A program made the translations under genes and the position numbers. 64,000 nt of DNA from Rhizobium tropici CIAT 899 (GTDB lineage Bacteria > Pseudomonadota > Alphaproteobacteria > Rhizobiales > Rhizobiaceae): contig NC_020061.1 in assembly GCF_000330885.1 (NCBI RefSeq), forward strand, positions 410,717 to 474,716. Direction: 5' to 3'. The notes under the pieces are model-generated. The model had not been told where the DNA came from. It worked only from the letters and a program-made list of their open reading frames with translations, and searched no databases. Positions 19,401 through 29,223 of the stretch are shown in pieces; the first letter of the stretch is position 1, and each line of letters starts with the position of its first letter.

Positions 19401-20549
19401 TGCGGCAAGTACATGGTGTCCCTTCTTGGCCAACGCCTGCGCCGGGCCTGGCTCCGGATCTAACACCACGATGACCAACGGCGTTGCACTATCTCCAATC
19501 AGCCTTGCAGTTTCGGAGTTTGCGACTACCAAGCTTCGGCACAGGTAATATTCCGCAAGATTAGCGGGAAGCTGGTTGATCGCCGCATAAACAAATCCGG
19601 AAACCTCAGCCGGGCTCTCCCCCTTTACCGCAAGCACAGACGACGGCCCCCTGAGCCATCGAAGAATCCGGGTGGCACTTTCGTCGCGATCACAGAGCAC
19701 CAATTCACTTGGCAATTGCCATTGGGTCGCGAGCGCCCATTCCAGCCAATATTCCCGAAGATCAAGTGCCCCGGCTGGTCGCTTGCCAAGGGCGATAGCC
19801 AGCCATAACCCGACAGCGGGATAGAGTTCGATCCAATGGACTAGATTATCTCCATCGTAAGCACGCACGTCCTTCCAGATGTTCTCCGCACGCTTCTTTT
19901 GCGCCCACATTTCCTTTTGGGGCCAATGACGCGGCGTCACGAAGATGAACGTCAACTCGGCAGGTATAAGACCAAGCGGATTCTCGCTGCGCTTCTTATA
20001 GTCATCATCGGCCTTCGAGGCGATGCGATCTCGCTGCGTCCCGATTTCCCATCCCGTGACACCGAGCGGAATATATTCAGACGCTTCGCTTGCTTCGGTA
20101 ACTCCGTCCCAGCCAGCGTGCTGGACACCTTCGTCCGAGGGAAACCTCAGTAATATGGGGCGATTTGCCCTTGCTAGCTTCGCAAGCAAGGTTGGAAGAG
20201 ATCCCTGACCGTCGCGTCGCTCGGCCCACTGAGAAAGATCAGTCGCATCGACCCATCTTATTGGCAAACCAGCGTCCTTCCGGTCGGCGAAGGCGGGCAA
20301 TGTTGGCCCGATAACAGCTCCTCCCGCTCGGAAAGCAATGCCTTCCGCTTCGAGCACTCCGCGAATTGCTTCAGCGTTCTGTTGAATCGGGTTGCGATGG
20401 CCCCGCTCAAAGTCTGCCACGGTGGAGGTGGCTACTCGAGCGCGGCTGGCGAGCTCCTGCTGAGACCAAGCCAAAAGAGCGCGAGCAGCGCGACATTGTG
20501 CGGGAGTGATAGCCTCATTGGAGGCAGGAGGATTGAGCAACGTAGACAT
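16479..20549 (-). CDS. giant XRE-family protein with a nuclease-like segment (candidate defence effector)
   Basis: 1356 residues. Residues about 15-70 form an XRE-type HTH (QQELASRARVATSTVADFER). Residues about 145-250 include GWDGVTEAS, GVTGWEIGTQRDRIASKADD, FIFVTPRHW and a WIEL segment; the spacing of D, E and K suggests a PD-(D/E)xK-like fold. Around 305-330, SSVLAVKGESPAEVSGF sits where a P-loop would be expected but lacks GxxxxGK(S/T). The remaining 900 residues are helical, like a long repeat or STAND-like sensor arm. I know no exact family. It is transcribed alone, and the HTH suggests autoregulation or DNA targeting. Confidence 0.75.
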   Translation of the reverse strand: MSTLLNPPASNEAITPAQCRAARALLAWSQQELASRARVATSTVADFERGHRNPIQQNAEAIRGVLEAEGIAFRAGGAVIGPTLPAFADRKDAGLPIRWVDATDLSQWAERRDGQGSLPTLLAKLARANRPILLRFPSDEGVQHAGWDGVTEASEASEYIPLGVTGWEIGTQRDRIASKADDDYKKRSENPLGLIPAELTFIFVTPRHWPQKEMWAQKKRAENIWKDVRAYDGDNLVHWIELYPAVGLWLAIALGKRPAGALDLREYWLEWALATQWQLPSELVLCDRDESATRILRWLRGPSSVLAVKGESPAEVSGFVYAAINQLPANLAEYYLCRSLVVANSETARLIGDSATPLVIVVLDPEPGPAQALAKKGHHVLAAYGQDASSSGDAIVLERPARENIKIVLEGVGVPSEMAGRMARDSSRSLGILRRLMPSSPGRVPAWAKGLPSQSLIAALLAGGWDESSEGDKSVLSRLADMPYEPFAASLAGLAGNFDSPLRKVGSVWKIASPRDAWGLLAADISPSHMERFAAVALDVLSAADPRYEMPAEERWYASVRGVHPEFSKNLRNGVGEVLIILALFGKLASSVPSAELQPDLIIQRLLSGADRQRWWSLSRDFQLLAEASPSSFLSALDDALGQDDSPVAVLFGHDTSPLFGAEHLSTLLWALETLAWSPDYLGRAASILGALDELDPGGRYTNRPGSSLRTTFLLWAPQTHATLEQRLRVLDRLRARFPKAAWKLLLGILPTEHDSFSPTPAPLWRDFSTPTSEIVTFELIERGALAITDRLLADASADISRWVALLDRWGNLGARREEALNKLKALVPFIADDVGRNALRSKLRAILHSHRSFRDAAWALPEEELAPFEEIYNAITPVDLIAEISWLFDTSVALPNPIGTRWHEDTQRQLQGERRSVVEAILTNMGLDGLFALANAVQEKGYLGQAIAEAEVGNPRRGHEIIVRALTREGVVGLGVARGMIITMYPMQADQWVTDLVDEMQQIGAKQESLLAILLALPPSSRAWSLLRELGANFEEQYWKRVPILWINGEREDTEFAVSKLMDVGRARHVVHLVGLRLHTGLTFGSDLLVRLLIEAALQPAEFDADHNDTTMFQHYVAEILSVLDNRDDVPATEMLKLEWIYLPVLEYSQRPAKLIIRELASNPQLFIDVICAIYKPSEDSRVVEETVANQEQVTNRARQASNLLRLWNVVPGTRPDGTIDLAILEDWVQRARQLAKSAGREDISDQKIGEVLACAPSGQDGIWPTEAVRELIESVRNKNIEIGLMIGRRNLRGVTTRLPRDGGAQEHDLARTFSEWSRATALEWPRTSAVLEKIATSYDYEARSHDNDAEKLDW

Positions 20550-20556
20550 TAGTGAT

Positions 20557-20584
20557 TTTATATGACGTCAAATTAAAAATGCAA
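20557..20584 (-). promoter_or_regulatory. possible promoter giving a leaderless mRNA for the giant XRE protein
   Basis: Read on the minus strand, TTGCAT and TATAAA are separated by 16 bases. A transcript start six to seven bases past the -10 box would fall at the ATG of 20549. No Shine-Dalgarno sequence is seen between the box and the ATG. The match is by eye only. Confidence 0.35.
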
Positions 20585-20830
20585 TAACCCTGGAGCCGAA
20601 CAACACATTCAGGGACCAGCTACCCTGCCTCGCCTTCGGCTCCTTCTCCAAGTCAAAAGGATTGGGGATTCCGCGAGCAGCGATGAACATCGGGATGTTT
20701 TCATTGCCCCTTCCAGAATCCACATCTATAGTTGTGAAGCGTGGTACAATTAGATCGAATCGGAACTGCTATTGTTAAGAAAAATATTGTCTGTAGCATG
20801 CAGAAACTTAAGTAGCCGCTGGGGCAGAAC

Positions 20831-21829
20831 ATGTTGGCGGGCATTCTTCGATATTGCTTCGACATTGCCAAGAAAAACCAGGCACTTCGCCCATTCGTTG
20901 CGATCTACAGGCTTTTGCGCCGATTATTTCATAGAATCTTGGACAAATATCCGTCGCTCGCGATCATCGCGATTGTCGCAATAATTATTTTCATGACACT
21001 CAACCCTGAGTATGCACCGGACTTGGTTAAGCCTAGCCATGGATGCGAACTCATCCAAATTGGAAACGGGGAACTCTATACAGTCAAAGGCGACACTTTG
21101 CATTTTTCAGGGGATCGGCCTTGCCAGAGTCGACAACCTGTAGCCTTCGACTGGTTCAATCGCTTCCCTACAAAGATGATCGGCCTAGGCTCGCAGCCCG
21201 ATGCCGTATCCGCAGGAATTTTTTTCAATGAATTGGCCACTGAAGCAACCGGGGCAAACGAATGGCACGAATATACGCTGTTCCACCAAGCAAATGACTT
21301 TACCTGGACAATGGCTCCAGGTGCTTCGATGGTGCGCGAAACCTTTCTCAAAGGAGGCTGCGGCTACGATACGTCAAATCCGCCGCCTTCGAAAGAATTG
21401 GAGGCGCGAGATGGCCTATTGCTTACGGCTGAGCAGTTGCGATCGAGTGTGAAGTTGCCGGAAAACGTGTGGGAAAAATGCAATACTGGCTCTCCCGAAG
21501 ACGAGACTTGGGACTATTGCCACTACACGGGATTAGAATTTTTCATTCCGACAGTCAGTCCGCATAATGTTTGCGCCCAACACTCTTGGCGTGACGCTTG
21601 GATTCCCGGCGGGACGCGCAAGATTCTGCTGGGTAAACCGGAGGCCTATGAAAAGCTCTCGCGTTTGTCTCAAGATCGATGGGACGTCGGCAAGATCAAA
21701 GAAGTCTCCGCAGATGATTGGGCCCAAATGACAGCCGACCTTCCTAAAGTTTGCATGCGGTGGAAGGATAAAGGCAAACCGAACTGGGAAGAATTCGCGT
21801 CGCTTGCTGCAATCTGGTGCGACTATTAG
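20831..21829 (+). CDS. membrane-anchored hypothetical protein
   Basis: 332 residues. A single membrane segment at about 44-57 (SLAIIAIVAIIIFMTL) follows a basic N-terminus, so the remaining 270 residues are probably periplasmic. That part holds several cysteines, which could form disulfides, and a repeated aromatic/charged pattern. I do not recognise the family. It is divergent from the giant XRE gene with about 280 bases between them and ends just before the IS5 relic. Confidence 0.6.
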   Translation: MLAGILRYCFDIAKKNQALRPFVAIYRLLRRLFHRILDKYPSLAIIAIVAIIIFMTLNPEYAPDLVKPSHGCELIQIGNGELYTVKGDTLHFSGDRPCQSRQPVAFDWFNRFPTKMIGLGSQPDAVSAGIFFNELATEATGANEWHEYTLFHQANDFTWTMAPGASMVRETFLKGGCGYDTSNPPPSKELEARDGLLLTAEQLRSSVKLPENVWEKCNTGSPEDETWDYCHYTGLEFFIPTVSPHNVCAQHSWRDAWIPGGTRKILLGKPEAYEKLSRLSQDRWDVGKIKEVSADDWAQMTADLPKVCMRWKDKGKPNWEEFASLAAIWCDY

Positions 21830-21983
21830 GCGTTGCCTCTTAATGAGCCACCGCTTCCGGTTCATGGTGATATTCTTGGATATGAACCGATCAGTTGCCG
21901 TGGTGGGCTTCTCTTTAGAGGCTGCCTCAAAAAGAGGTGGGTGATTTCAACAGGTTATGATTCCTTCGGATTTGCGAGATTCG

Positions 21984-22188
21984 ATGGAGAACACGATGGC
22001 CTGGACCAAAATCACCCGTCGGCAATATGGAGAGCGTTGGGACTTTGGCCACGCATCAACCATCGTCTCGTGATGGAAACGCGCGAGTTGGAGGGCAAGG
22101 AGGCAAGCCCGACGGCCGGTGTGATCGATAGCCAGAGCGTCAAAACCACCGAAAGCGGCGGCATCCGGGGCTTATGACGCGGGCAAGA
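21984..22188 (+). pseudogene. IS5 transposase, 5' exon with internal deletion and frameshift
   Basis: The N-terminal [12 protein letters not shown] and the [18 protein letters not shown] segments of an IS427-group transposase are both present, but the sequence between them is deleted and out of frame. An additional T after GGIRG breaks the frame again. The exon ends at ...GGGCAAGA, directly before the intron. Confidence 0.8.
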
Positions 22189-24111
<1,923 letters not shown>

Positions 24112-24533
24112 AGACCAAAGGCCGCAAGCGCCATATCATCGTCGATACGCTCGGCCTGATGGTCGGTCTCATGGTGCACAGCGCCGACATCCAGGATCGC
24201 GACGGTGCTCCCGATCTCCTGAAATCCATCCGCCACAGGTGGCCATGGTTGCTGCATGTCTTCGCCGATGGTGGCTATGCGGGCGATAAGTTGAAGCGGC
24301 GACTGAAAAAGATCGGGCGCTGGACGATCGAGATCATCAAGCGCTCGGACAAGGCGAAAGGCTTCGAGGTTCTGCCGCGTCGATGGGTGGTCGAACGGAC
24401 CTTCGCCTGGCTTGGCAGATGCCGCAGATTGGCCAAAGACGTCGAACGCTCGATCGCATCAGCCGAAGCGTGGATCATGATCGCCCACATTCGTCTCATC
24501 ACCAGACGGCTAGCAAGGTATGGATATCGTTGA
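24112..24533 (+). pseudogene. IS5 transposase, 3' exon
   Basis: This encodes the C-terminal half: TKGRKRHIIVDTLGLMVGL, VFADGGYAGDKLKRRLKK and VLPRRWVVERTFAWLGRCRR, ending RLARYGYR. It contains the conserved final Glu region (VVERTFAW). It is intact in itself but cannot be expressed with the broken 5' exon. Confidence 0.85.
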
Positions 24534-24553
24534 ACGCTTTTCGAATCCGACTC

Positions 24554-24937
24554 TTAGTCGCCCGTGAAGAACCGTTTTCGGTGTGGCGGCGCATGATTGT
24601 CGGCGTCGAGAGTTTGCCTGACGAGCAGGCACAAAAGTAGCCTGAACCACCTGAGCAGAAGCGAGAAATTGTAGCCGGCGGCAGCCAGAACGGCATTGAG
24701 GGCATCGCCCTGCTGTCCGGCAAGATAGTTGCGGTCCATTCTGCGCTCGTTCTTGAGGTGCCCGATGACGGGCTCGACGGCTGACCGCCTTCGCATCAGA
24801 CGTTTGATGGCCGGCGTCACGTGGCGCTTCTGGCCACTGGTGAAGACCCGCAGCTTGTGGCTCTGGGGCGCATTGTGGCCGCGGTATCCGGCGTCGGCCA
24901 GAATGCCAGGATCAGTCCGAGAAATGGCCGCCTTCAA
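24554..24937 (-). pseudogene. C-terminal fragment of an IS5-family transposase (second type)
   Basis: 127 residues: ILADAGYRGHNAPQSHKLRV, MRRRSAVEPVIGHLKNE and GDALNAVLAAAGYNFSLLLR. This is the end of an IS5-type DDE transposase different from the intron host. The N-terminus is missing, cut at a patch of IS21-like terminal repeats. Confidence 0.75.
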
Positions 24938-25345
24938 ATCGGAACGCCCGCCGGAATGAAATCGGAATGACTGGCCGGCTTCAAATCGGAATCGATGGCC
25001 GGCTTCATCGGAATACGCAGCCCATGAGTCGATTTTAGTGAGACGCCGTATTAGTTGCTGGTCTTTTGGGTCGTCGCCTCGGTGCCTTTGTTGTTCGCTC
25101 GAGTACCTAATTTAATGCCGCTGACATCAGTGAGGCGCCTTGAGAATGACGGCAATCAACCCCACGCTTCCCTTCACCTTGCCAAAGATATCGATGCCCT
25201 GAGCCAGCCTATACCGCCCGCATCAAGGCCTCACAATGAGCTCGTCAGGTACTCTTCGGTGAGCTCATTTGACGGCGCGTAGATCAACCTTAGATCCCCG
25301 CAACTGAAAATCGACGGGGCGTGGACGCCGCATACCAGCGATCTA
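24938..25345. other. IS21-like terminal repeat remnant and non-coding stretch
   Basis: Between 24935 and 25015 the words TCAAATCGGAA(T/C) and GGCCGGCTTCA recur several times, as in the multiple terminal repeats of IS21-family elements; no IS21 gene is attached. From 25040 to 25345 I see no supportable gene. The latter stretch is the 3' flank of the Hsp70-like gene. Confidence 0.4.
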
Positions 25346-27703
25346 CTATTCGTCGGCATCGCTCCCATCCGCCCCACCAAAAATATCAAGCAGAAGCTCT
25401 GGGTTGGACCCCTCGCCCCGTAGTTCCTCAAGAACGTGTTCCAGGATGCGCCCGTACTTTGCCAGTGCCCTTAAACGATCCTGGTGCTTGAGATCACCTA
25501 TCGTCCTCTCGACTGCTCGAACCAATTTATCCGCCTTAGGGTCCTGCCCCTCAACCAACGCGAATGGCTCGACCACCCTCCAACGGAGAAGGCCAACAAG
25601 CAGCATCGGAGCGTATTGGAATCTGGTGTACGTCGAGCCCAGATTTTCTTCGAACTCCCGGAGAATCCGTTTGGTCAACCGCTCGACATCTTTGCGAGTA
25701 AGCAGCCGAGGCGCGGTTTCAGAGCGCGAAAGTAGGAACGCCATGGCGGCGGTTTCTTTCTGCCACTTCCATTGATCTATGGGCTTGCCCAAGACCTTGT
25801 GGATTGCCTGCAGCTCAAAATGCTGGTTGCTGGCGACCCGCCCCAACCCCTGGTAAGCGAGCTTCCAGTGGGCACCTTGAGTGAAAATTGGGTGTCCCCG
25901 GGCTTCTTTGTCCCAAGCCTCCAGCAACCAGCCCGAGACGTCTGGCGGGCATCGGCGGAATTGCCATGTCAGAAACCGCAGTGATTGGGTTCCAACAGCT
26001 TGGCCCCTCAGCCCGCGACGGACTTCATCTAACGCTCGTTCTACAAGTCGATCCAAGCGCGATAGCGCGACAGCATCTACTCCATTCGGGACATCACCGT
26101 CACTTGATATCGCGTATTTGCCGCCAGGTCGAGCCGAGAGCCGATTTGCGAGTGCCGTCCAATCGACGGCAGTCCGGTCAACGTTCTTTTCAAGCAACGT
26201 GAAAAGCCCGTCTCCGCGAGGGCTATCGTTCCAACTATCGATTCCGCAGGCGAGCACAAGCCGTCCCGGTATTGTCGGTGCTGGTCTCTGGAACCCTTCG
26301 ATCAACGCGTCCCAATTTTGTTCGAGTTCGGTCGCGGCATCCCAGTCGACCTGGAATTGGTGACCAAACTTCTGAGAGTGAACGAGGATTTTTGCTCGAC
26401 CGGACGCCGGGCTCTGTTCCACCCAAAGTTCGACGGGAACTGTCTGGTCGACTTTCACACCGATGTTGACTTCTGCCTTGCGCGGAAGCTCGGAAGTTTC
26501 CTTTCTAAGGAAAATAGAAAAACGATCCTGCCCCGCTTGAATGGCCAATCTTGCCGGTTTCGGGCTCCGGTACATCTCACCTGCCGGAAGCGTCTCATCG
26601 TAATCAACGAGGTCGAAGTTTTCGACCGCGTCACGCCGCTGCACAATCGTTGAAATCTGCGGCAGGAAATCGAAATAGATGGGATCGCGCTTGCTTAGGC
26701 GCCGCGCGGCATGAAGCGCACCATCTGCGATCGAGTTGTCAGCAAGTAACACAACATCTCCACCGATGCTTTGTATCACTGCTGAATGGAATGCTTTTCT
26801 GATCGCACCTTTGGACAGAGTTTCCAACAAGACCACATCGCACCCAGCGACATCATCTCGCACATCCTGCAATCGAGGTATCTGCTCGTGATCGATCGTG
26901 TCGGGCGGCCTTAATACCTGCCAGTCTCCGTTTCCTTGGCGTAACACCTCGGGCTCTGCCTGGAATCCGAGCGCAAGGCGTCCATTCGAACGTGCCCATT
27001 CCAAATGATCGGTTCGGTCGACCGACGAAACTCTAGAAATTGCAGACTTTGCCAACTCCGCCAATCCCCGGTATCCCCAACCCGAACGGATCAGTTTTCC
27101 TGTCGAGCGACGCTCCGGCGCTAAGACAGTCTCTCCATGGCTACGCTCGCGACGAATGCGCAGCCTTTGAACCGTGACACCGTCTCCGGTGTGCGAAACC
27201 ACACCTACGGCCTGGCCTTCTTCAACTGTTCCCCTTTCGATAGCGAACAATGTCGCCAACACGGATCGCCAAACCAGAAGCGGCGTCGAGACCTTTGCCT
27301 TGCGCAGAGCCGCCAACAGTCGTTCCTGCAGTAGCTCGCCGGTTTCAGCATGATCATCAAGGCTGGCGATGCCAAAGCTGGCACCGGATGACATCCCTTT
27401 CAGCGCTGCAGTCAGGTGGGGGACGGATGGATCGTCGTTCAGCAGATCAGTCACCCTCAACCGCTTCTCGGCAGCTCCGACCACACCCCAACCAGCACCC
27501 AGGCCGTGCGGAGAAATTGATGCCTGCGCACCACCCACAAGGCCCCCGTCGGCCTTCGCTCCAGTTTCAACCACGACACCGAAAATGCCGCCTTCGATGA
27601 GAGAGCTAATAACCTCCTGCTCCTCGCCGTCCGGCAAAATGGTCCAGTTCCTCGCAGCGCTATCGCGCCATCCATTCAGATCGTACCCGCACAGTTTCCT
27701 CAT
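25346..27703 (-). CDS. Hsp70-like (ASKHA-fold) protein of a McrB-linked system
   Basis: 785 residues. The N-terminus CGYDLNGWRD resembles the first phosphate loop of actin/Hsp70 ATPases. GVVSHTGDGVTVQRLRI near 167-183 fits phosphate 2, and CDVVLLETLSKGAIRKAF near 288-305, followed by ADGALHAARRL then PIYFDFLPQIS near 327-351, fits the adenosine motif and entry to the substrate domain. A beta-rich segment at 383-450 recalls the Hsp70 substrate domain. The C-terminal 300 residues are a helical extension with no name I can give. The start overlaps the upstream DUF2357 stop by four bases. An ATPase scaffold or chaperone role is inferred. Confidence 0.7.
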   Translation of the reverse strand: MRKLCGYDLNGWRDSAARNWTILPDGEEQEVISSLIEGGIFGVVVETGAKADGGLVGGAQASISPHGLGAGWGVVGAAEKRLRVTDLLNDDPSVPHLTAALKGMSSGASFGIASLDDHAETGELLQERLLAALRKAKVSTPLLVWRSVLATLFAIERGTVEEGQAVGVVSHTGDGVTVQRLRIRRERSHGETVLAPERRSTGKLIRSGWGYRGLAELAKSAISRVSSVDRTDHLEWARSNGRLALGFQAEPEVLRQGNGDWQVLRPPDTIDHEQIPRLQDVRDDVAGCDVVLLETLSKGAIRKAFHSAVIQSIGGDVVLLADNSIADGALHAARRLSKRDPIYFDFLPQISTIVQRRDAVENFDLVDYDETLPAGEMYRSPKPARLAIQAGQDRFSIFLRKETSELPRKAEVNIGVKVDQTVPVELWVEQSPASGRAKILVHSQKFGHQFQVDWDAATELEQNWDALIEGFQRPAPTIPGRLVLACGIDSWNDSPRGDGLFTLLEKNVDRTAVDWTALANRLSARPGGKYAISSDGDVPNGVDAVALSRLDRLVERALDEVRRGLRGQAVGTQSLRFLTWQFRRCPPDVSGWLLEAWDKEARGHPIFTQGAHWKLAYQGLGRVASNQHFELQAIHKVLGKPIDQWKWQKETAAMAFLLSRSETAPRLLTRKDVERLTKRILREFEENLGSTYTRFQYAPMLLVGLLRWRVVEPFALVEGQDPKADKLVRAVERTIGDLKHQDRLRALAKYGRILEHVLEELRGEGSNPELLLDIFGGADGSDADE

Positions 27704-29223
27704 GGCGTCGTCGCGTATATTTCGCTACGTGCGAACGCACGGATAGCGTCCAACCCTTGCCGCAGCCCCTCGCCAGAGGCCTCCAAGGCAATTCCATCAA
27801 CGCGCGTGCTAGCCTTACGGGATAGGCAAGTCTCGAACTGACCGTGAGATGGGGTCAGTATCAGCCCGTTACGCAGAACTTCAGTTTGGCCGAATGGCTG
27901 AATCTCGACCAATCGCTCATTTGCCCGTACGACAGCGTCGTTGAGATCTATGCGAGCCATCGTGTGCGGGGTCCAAACTGCTACGCGGCGCGGCATCCCG
28001 CCTCGGTCGATGTCGGAGATGCGGAGAGACACGTGGGCCCGCGTCAAGGCCAGCATACGGCCTGGTGCTTCAGGGCGGGATTGTACCTCGACTATACGAC
28101 CTGTGTTCTTCAACCAGAACACGGCAATCGGTCGATCCTGCTCGAACCATCGTCCGAGCGATGCCTCTGAACGCCAGACGATGGGCGATTGCGCAATTAG
28201 CTCGGCTTCTTCGAGTTCGCTGAGAGCGAGCACGACAGAAAGCACAGAAAAATCCGTCCAGGTCTCCGCTTGCCATGCCCAGAGGTCATCGAGGACCCTG
28301 TCTTCCTCCAGCAGGCGGCGCCAGGCTTCATAGATGGAGTTGTAGCTCGGGTCCTGCATCAGAACGTAGTTCGGAACAATCCCGGCATCGGCTACGCTCA
28401 CTTCAAGATCTGCCAACATCTGCGCGAAGGTTTTGCAGAACCGGCCGAAATGATTGACTTGCGCGTAGCGGCGGCTATGCCGTGCTCGTGGATGCTCCTG
28501 CATCCATTCGCGAGCAACCTGGAAAGCAAGTGTCGTATACGCGTGGAGAACCCTGTTTTCAGGGGTATCAAAGTTCTCTCGCCTGACTGTTGCGAGAATA
28601 CGCTGGCTTGTACCGGCTCGCTCCGCAATCGTCCGCCCCGGTTGACGGACGAGCCAGCGCATCGACGCCCGATCCATTTCCTGAACTCGGTCCAAGAATG
28701 TAAGCTCTCTCGTCCGACGAAGCACGCGCCTGATCCTCGGCTCCAGCGCTTTCAGGCGCGGAAGGACATCTTGAGCCTGCCTTACGATCTCCGCCATTCG
28801 CGGATCGTGTTCATTCTCTGCGCGCTCCCACGCATCGCGCAATCGGGACCATACATGCAAAGGGTCTTCAAGGGCCTCGCCAAGCTCCTGGACCCGCGCC
28901 AAAACCTCGTTCATCCGCCGAAGAAGCTCTCTCGCCCGCACGTCTTCCGGGGTCTCATGCTCCTTTACACCACGAGGGCGAACCGGAAACCCAATTCGCT
29001 CCGGTCGCTGAGCATTCGCCGTTTTCGGGTATGGATGGAGAATAAGTTCCACCGGTCCATCTTGAAGCCGGGCCGACATAAGACGCGAGTGTCCGCCGTT
29101 CTTGGGTGCCTCGCCACGGACCTCGCTGACCAAACAATCACCAGGACTGAACTTCGCATTGGCAACTCCTCTGCGATCCCAAGGTCTGCCGAGATGGAGC
29201 ATTACCGCGAAACCCCGTTCCAT
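27700..29223 (-). CDS. DUF2357-like McrC-partner protein
   Basis: 507 residues. An N-terminal domain is followed by a helical region with DTPENRVLHAYTTLAFQVAR near 200-220, a hallmark of DUF2357/DUF524-type proteins found beside McrB-like ATPases. The C-terminal part (AVFWLKNTGRIVEVQSRP) may be a diverged nuclease fold: it has E and Q positions, but I cannot confirm a full PD-(D/E)xK. The gene overlaps the McrB-like gene by 22 bases and the Hsp70-like gene by four, so the three are translationally coupled. I expect it to act as the McrC-like effector or adaptor. Confidence 0.7.
   Translation of the reverse strand: MERGFAVMLHLGRPWDRRGVANAKFSPGDCLVSEVRGEAPKNGGHSRLMSARLQDGPVELILHPYPKTANAQRPERIGFPVRPRGVKEHETPEDVRARELLRRMNEVLARVQELGEALEDPLHVWSRLRDAWERAENEHDPRMAEIVRQAQDVLPRLKALEPRIRRVLRRTRELTFLDRVQEMDRASMRWLVRQPGRTIAERAGTSQRILATVRRENFDTPENRVLHAYTTLAFQVAREWMQEHPRARHSRRYAQVNHFGRFCKTFAQMLADLEVSVADAGIVPNYVLMQDPSYNSIYEAWRRLLEEDRVLDDLWAWQAETWTDFSVLSVVLALSELEEAELIAQSPIVWRSEASLGRWFEQDRPIAVFWLKNTGRIVEVQSRPEAPGRMLALTRAHVSLRISDIDRGGMPRRVAVWTPHTMARIDLNDAVVRANERLVEIQPFGQTEVLRNGLILTPSHGQFETCLSRKASTRVDGIALEASGEGLRQGLDAIRAFARSEIYATTP

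Noticed and set aside
24938..25020. CRISPR-like array
   Set aside because: The repeated TCAAATCGGAAT and GGCCGGCTTCA words are too short and irregular and fit IS21 terminal repeats.
25055..25282. Plus-strand small protein
   Set aside because: No motif, lies next to IS remnants and antisense to the tail of the McrB-like operon.
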